Positions 61,762 through 64,000 of a stretch of DNA of 64,000 nt are shown piece after piece. A model generated the notes under the pieces. That model was not told where the DNA came from, ran no database searches, and saw only the letters and a program-made list of their open reading frames with translations. The stretch is from Taxillus chinensis. Lineage: Eukaryota; Streptophyta; Magnoliopsida; Santalales; Loranthaceae. The first letter of the stretch is position 1. The number at the start of each line of letters is the position of its first letter. The stretch is from positions 54,132,400 through 54,196,399 of the forward strand of contig CM042092.1 of NCBI GenBank assembly GCA_023512835.1. Reading direction: 5' to 3'. The position numbers and the translations under genes were made by a program.

Positions 61762-62566
61762 TATTAGAAATATAGGATTTTATGAAGTCGCCAACATATA
61801 GTTTAAGTCTGGAGACTCGAAGATCCGAAGGTCGTAGGGTCGAAGAGTTGTAGTTCGTAGAAGTAAAAGCTGTCACAGGACATATTGATGAGAGGCTCGT
61901 AGATTTGTAGGGTCTGGAGACTTGAAGCATATTTGTGACAGAACACACTGCCACTCGTAGATCCCAGGTCGAAGGTCGTAGAGTCGCAGTATGAAAAAGG
62001 GAGCGTTACTGTAAGCGACGATTCAATTCAGAGACTCGTAGAGTTGAAGAATAAAAGAACAGTAACCGAACTTAAATAAGTCGAAGACTCAAAACCTATA
62101 GAACTATAGAGTTCCTAGAGCGCTCATGTCACTTAACAGAACTTAAAGTACCGCTAGACTCGTAGACTCAAGATTAATCTTAAGCAAAAATTTAAAAAAA
62201 AAGGGAGAGAACAAGAACTTCTAAGTGCTATGCGCCTCATTGAACGAAGATCAAGATCAACCTTCACAATCCATCATATTCTCTTGCTCACCAAAGATTC
62301 AGCACGATTGTCTAGTCTACTCTCTATGTTGTTTCCCATAAGCCAAACTATCACAGTGGATTCTTATGATAAGGAGCATTTACTACATCTTAGATTTGTC
62401 TGATAGTTCATAACTCACATTATCACTCAAATTACTACTGTCATCTTCTCTATAAATACTTCTAGCATAGTCATCCTTAGAAGTACCATATACCAGCTAA
62501 CAGTCTAGCTTCCGCGCACCAAAAAAGTCTATTCACCCCCCCTCTAGACTCACTTTGGGACCTACA
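61762..62566 (+). mobile_element. 5' LTR of C
   Basis: 805 bp. It starts TATTAGAAATATAGG where the family has TGTTGGAAATATAGG, so the TG terminus is mutated, and ends TTTGGGACCTACA. A TATA box TCTATAAATAC is at 62449-62459. It is less than half the length of the D LTR and seems to lack an internal segment, including most of the GAGTCTACGACTC array. Confidence 0.88.
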
Positions 62567-62568
62567 TT

Positions 62569-62580
62569 TGGTATCAGAGC
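62569..62580 (+). other. Primer-binding site of C
   Basis: TGGTATCAGAGC, two bases after the LTR, complementary to initiator methionine tRNA. Confidence 0.9.
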
Positions 62581-62617
62581 AGTTCTACAACTCCGTAGAG
62601 ATCCCTAAATAGCCGAC

Positions 62618-64000
62618 ATGGATCCCAGTAGTGCAGTTCTAGCTCCCGAGCAAGCGCCAGTTCCTATTGAGGAACTTGAAGCTAGTTATGCTCCAGAAGA
62701 AGAAGAGACCGGAAACCAGGAGCAGGAAGAACCGAGTACAAGCAGCAACAAGAAAGAACAAGAAGACTTCTATGATGTTCTGCCTGGCTCATCCTCTCAA
62801 GTACCTATATGCACACCCGCACACTTTTCCAAATGGAAGGCGAGAATGAGAGCACACCTAGACATGCTCGGCACCTATCTCTGGGAAACAATAAAGAACG
62901 GACCTTTCATCCCAAAGAGTATGTAGAGAGGTCGGTTAATGACGAAGGACCCAGACAGCTGGTTTGAGGTGGAGCAGAGGAAAGTAAAACTTGGATTGGA
63001 GGCAAAAGCCATACTTTTCTCTACGCTCGATGACGACATGTTTACGGACACGCAGGACCTAGAGACAGCAAATGAAGTATGGGACAAGCTATGTCTCATC
63101 TACAAAGGAGGTGAACAAATATAGGACAACAAGATCTCCATGCTTAAGTAGGAGTATGAAGCCTTTAGGTGTGAACCAAAGGAGTCACTAGATAGTATCT
63201 ACAAAAGGTTCACAGGTCTGATTCAACGAATGAAGACTTATAATGTTGAGATCTCTCAGAAGGATAAGAATAACAAGTTTCTGAGATCTCTACCCTTGAG
63301 ACTGTTAATAAAGACATCAGCCATCCGTCAACTAAAGGAATGGAAAACCTGTGCCTTGGAAGCGGTATACGGGGACCTTAAGACGTTTAAAATGCAAAAG
63401 GAAGAACTTGAGGCATTTGAGAATCCTTCCAAGAAAAAGGAGAAGTATGTTACCTTTAAGGCTGCTGCTGAACCAAGGGAACCATCTTCAGAAGAGGAAG
63501 AAGATGAAACTAAAGAACTTGTTTTAGATAGTGCCTCAGATGAAGAAGTGGTATTTCTGATCAAGAAACTGCTGAAGAGAAGGGGGAATTACAAAAGGAA
63601 AGCAAGGCAGTCATGCTCATCTTTCTCTAAGGGAAAGGATAAGGAGAAGTTGCAATGTTATCATTGTAATTGGCCCGACCACTTCGCTGCCGACTGTTAC
63701 AAGCTGAAGAGGGAGAAAAAGGAGGCAGCTGAGCAGAAGAAGAAGACCAAAGGCTCCTCAAGCAGAAAGGATGACAAGAGAAAGAAGGCTCTTGTCACCA
63801 ACAAGTTCAATAGTGAAACTGAGGAGGAAGAAGAATCTTCTGATGAGGAGAAGAAAGAAAAAGGTTTCATTTGCTTCATGGCTAATCATTCACCTCCCCT
63901 CAAGGTAAGAACTTATGAACAACTCTACATTGAATATGAAGATACCTATAGAGCTCTTAAAGAAATAGAGGAACAATTTCTTCCTATGAAAGCTGACAAA
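62618..64000 (+). pseudogene. gag: gag of Copia-II element C, incomplete at window end
   Basis: ATG at 62618 (MDPSSAVLAPEQ). One frame runs to the window end with three stops (62924, 63122, 63149). The N-terminus is acidic. HFSKWKARMRAHLDMLGTYL begins the UBN2-type gag domain, which continues VWDKLCLIYKGGEQ and SIYKRFTGLIQRMKTYNVEI. An acidic Glu-rich stretch (PSSEEEEDETKEL) precedes the CCHC knuckle CYHCNWPDHFAADCYKLKR (all four zinc ligands present), flanked by Lys-rich sequence. A second acidic stretch and a helical, probably coiled-coil part end the window. The knuckle packages the element RNA. Confidence 0.88.

Larger units (their letters stand above)
61762..64000 (+). mobile_element. 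Copia-II element C, 5' end, runs off the window
   Basis: 5' LTR, PBS and most of gag in plus orientation, inserted in the RNase H of D. The 3' part is outside the window, so its TSD (TTTTC-like flank at 61757-61761) cannot be checked. Confidence 0.88.

Overview
This window is plant nuclear DNA, almost certainly angiosperm heterochromatin. It consists essentially of LTR retrotransposons nested in one another. I see no host gene, tRNA, rRNA or CRISPR array. Superfamilies were called from pol domain order, catalytic motifs, primer-binding sites (PBS), polypurine tracts (PPT), TG...CA LTR ends and 5-bp target-site duplications (TSDs). Labels used here: L, G and F are chromodomain Ty3/gypsy elements; H is a solo gypsy-type LTR; J is an Ogre/Tat-type gypsy element; E and B are 'Copia-I'; A, D and C are 'Copia-II'. 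Both copia families resemble the large SIRE/Maximus lineage.

Layout. 1-2489: 3' end of L (+), whose LTR cut into A. 2490-5992: A (-), a Copia-II element from RT back to mid-gag plus a 125-bp LTR stub, itself inserted in E. 5993-9030: E (-), a Copia-I third ORF and spacer. 9031-9792 and 34627-35547: one LTR of G, split by B. 9793-34621: B (+), a nearly complete ~13.0-kb Copia-I element (insert removed) with TSD CATAG. 22734-34559: F (-), a chromovirus lying in B's 3' LTR (TSD AAGAG). 25525-28131: solo LTR H in F's integrase (TSD TGCCT). The order of insertion is therefore E, then G, then B, then F, then H. 35548-61761: Copia-II material (-): a gag start, an LTR shared by two internal regions, and element D's third ORF and pol end. 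D is split by J (38963-57292, -). 61762-64000: C (+), a Copia-II 5' LTR and gag, inserted in D's RNase H.

The most interesting signal is the third ORF (ORF3) between pol and the 3' LTR in both copia families. It ends in a Ulp1-type (C48) cysteine-protease domain whose His-Asp and Gln-Cys spacings match those of yeast Ulp1. All three copies are preceded by a host-like promoter: TATA box, then telo-box (AAACCCTAA type), then a CT-rich leader, then ATG. ORF3 therefore looks like a captured gene with its own transcription unit, not an env gene.

Other notable signals are a 181-bp GT-AG intron in J that joins the G-patch exon to the pol exon in frame, a 38-bp minisatellite with trimeric higher-order structure in J's 3' UTR, repeated ACGT-core palindromes in chromovirus LTRs, and CpG-dense TCGA-type arrays in LTRs of unrelated superfamilies. 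Every pol gene carries stops or frameshifts, so none of the elements looks autonomous.
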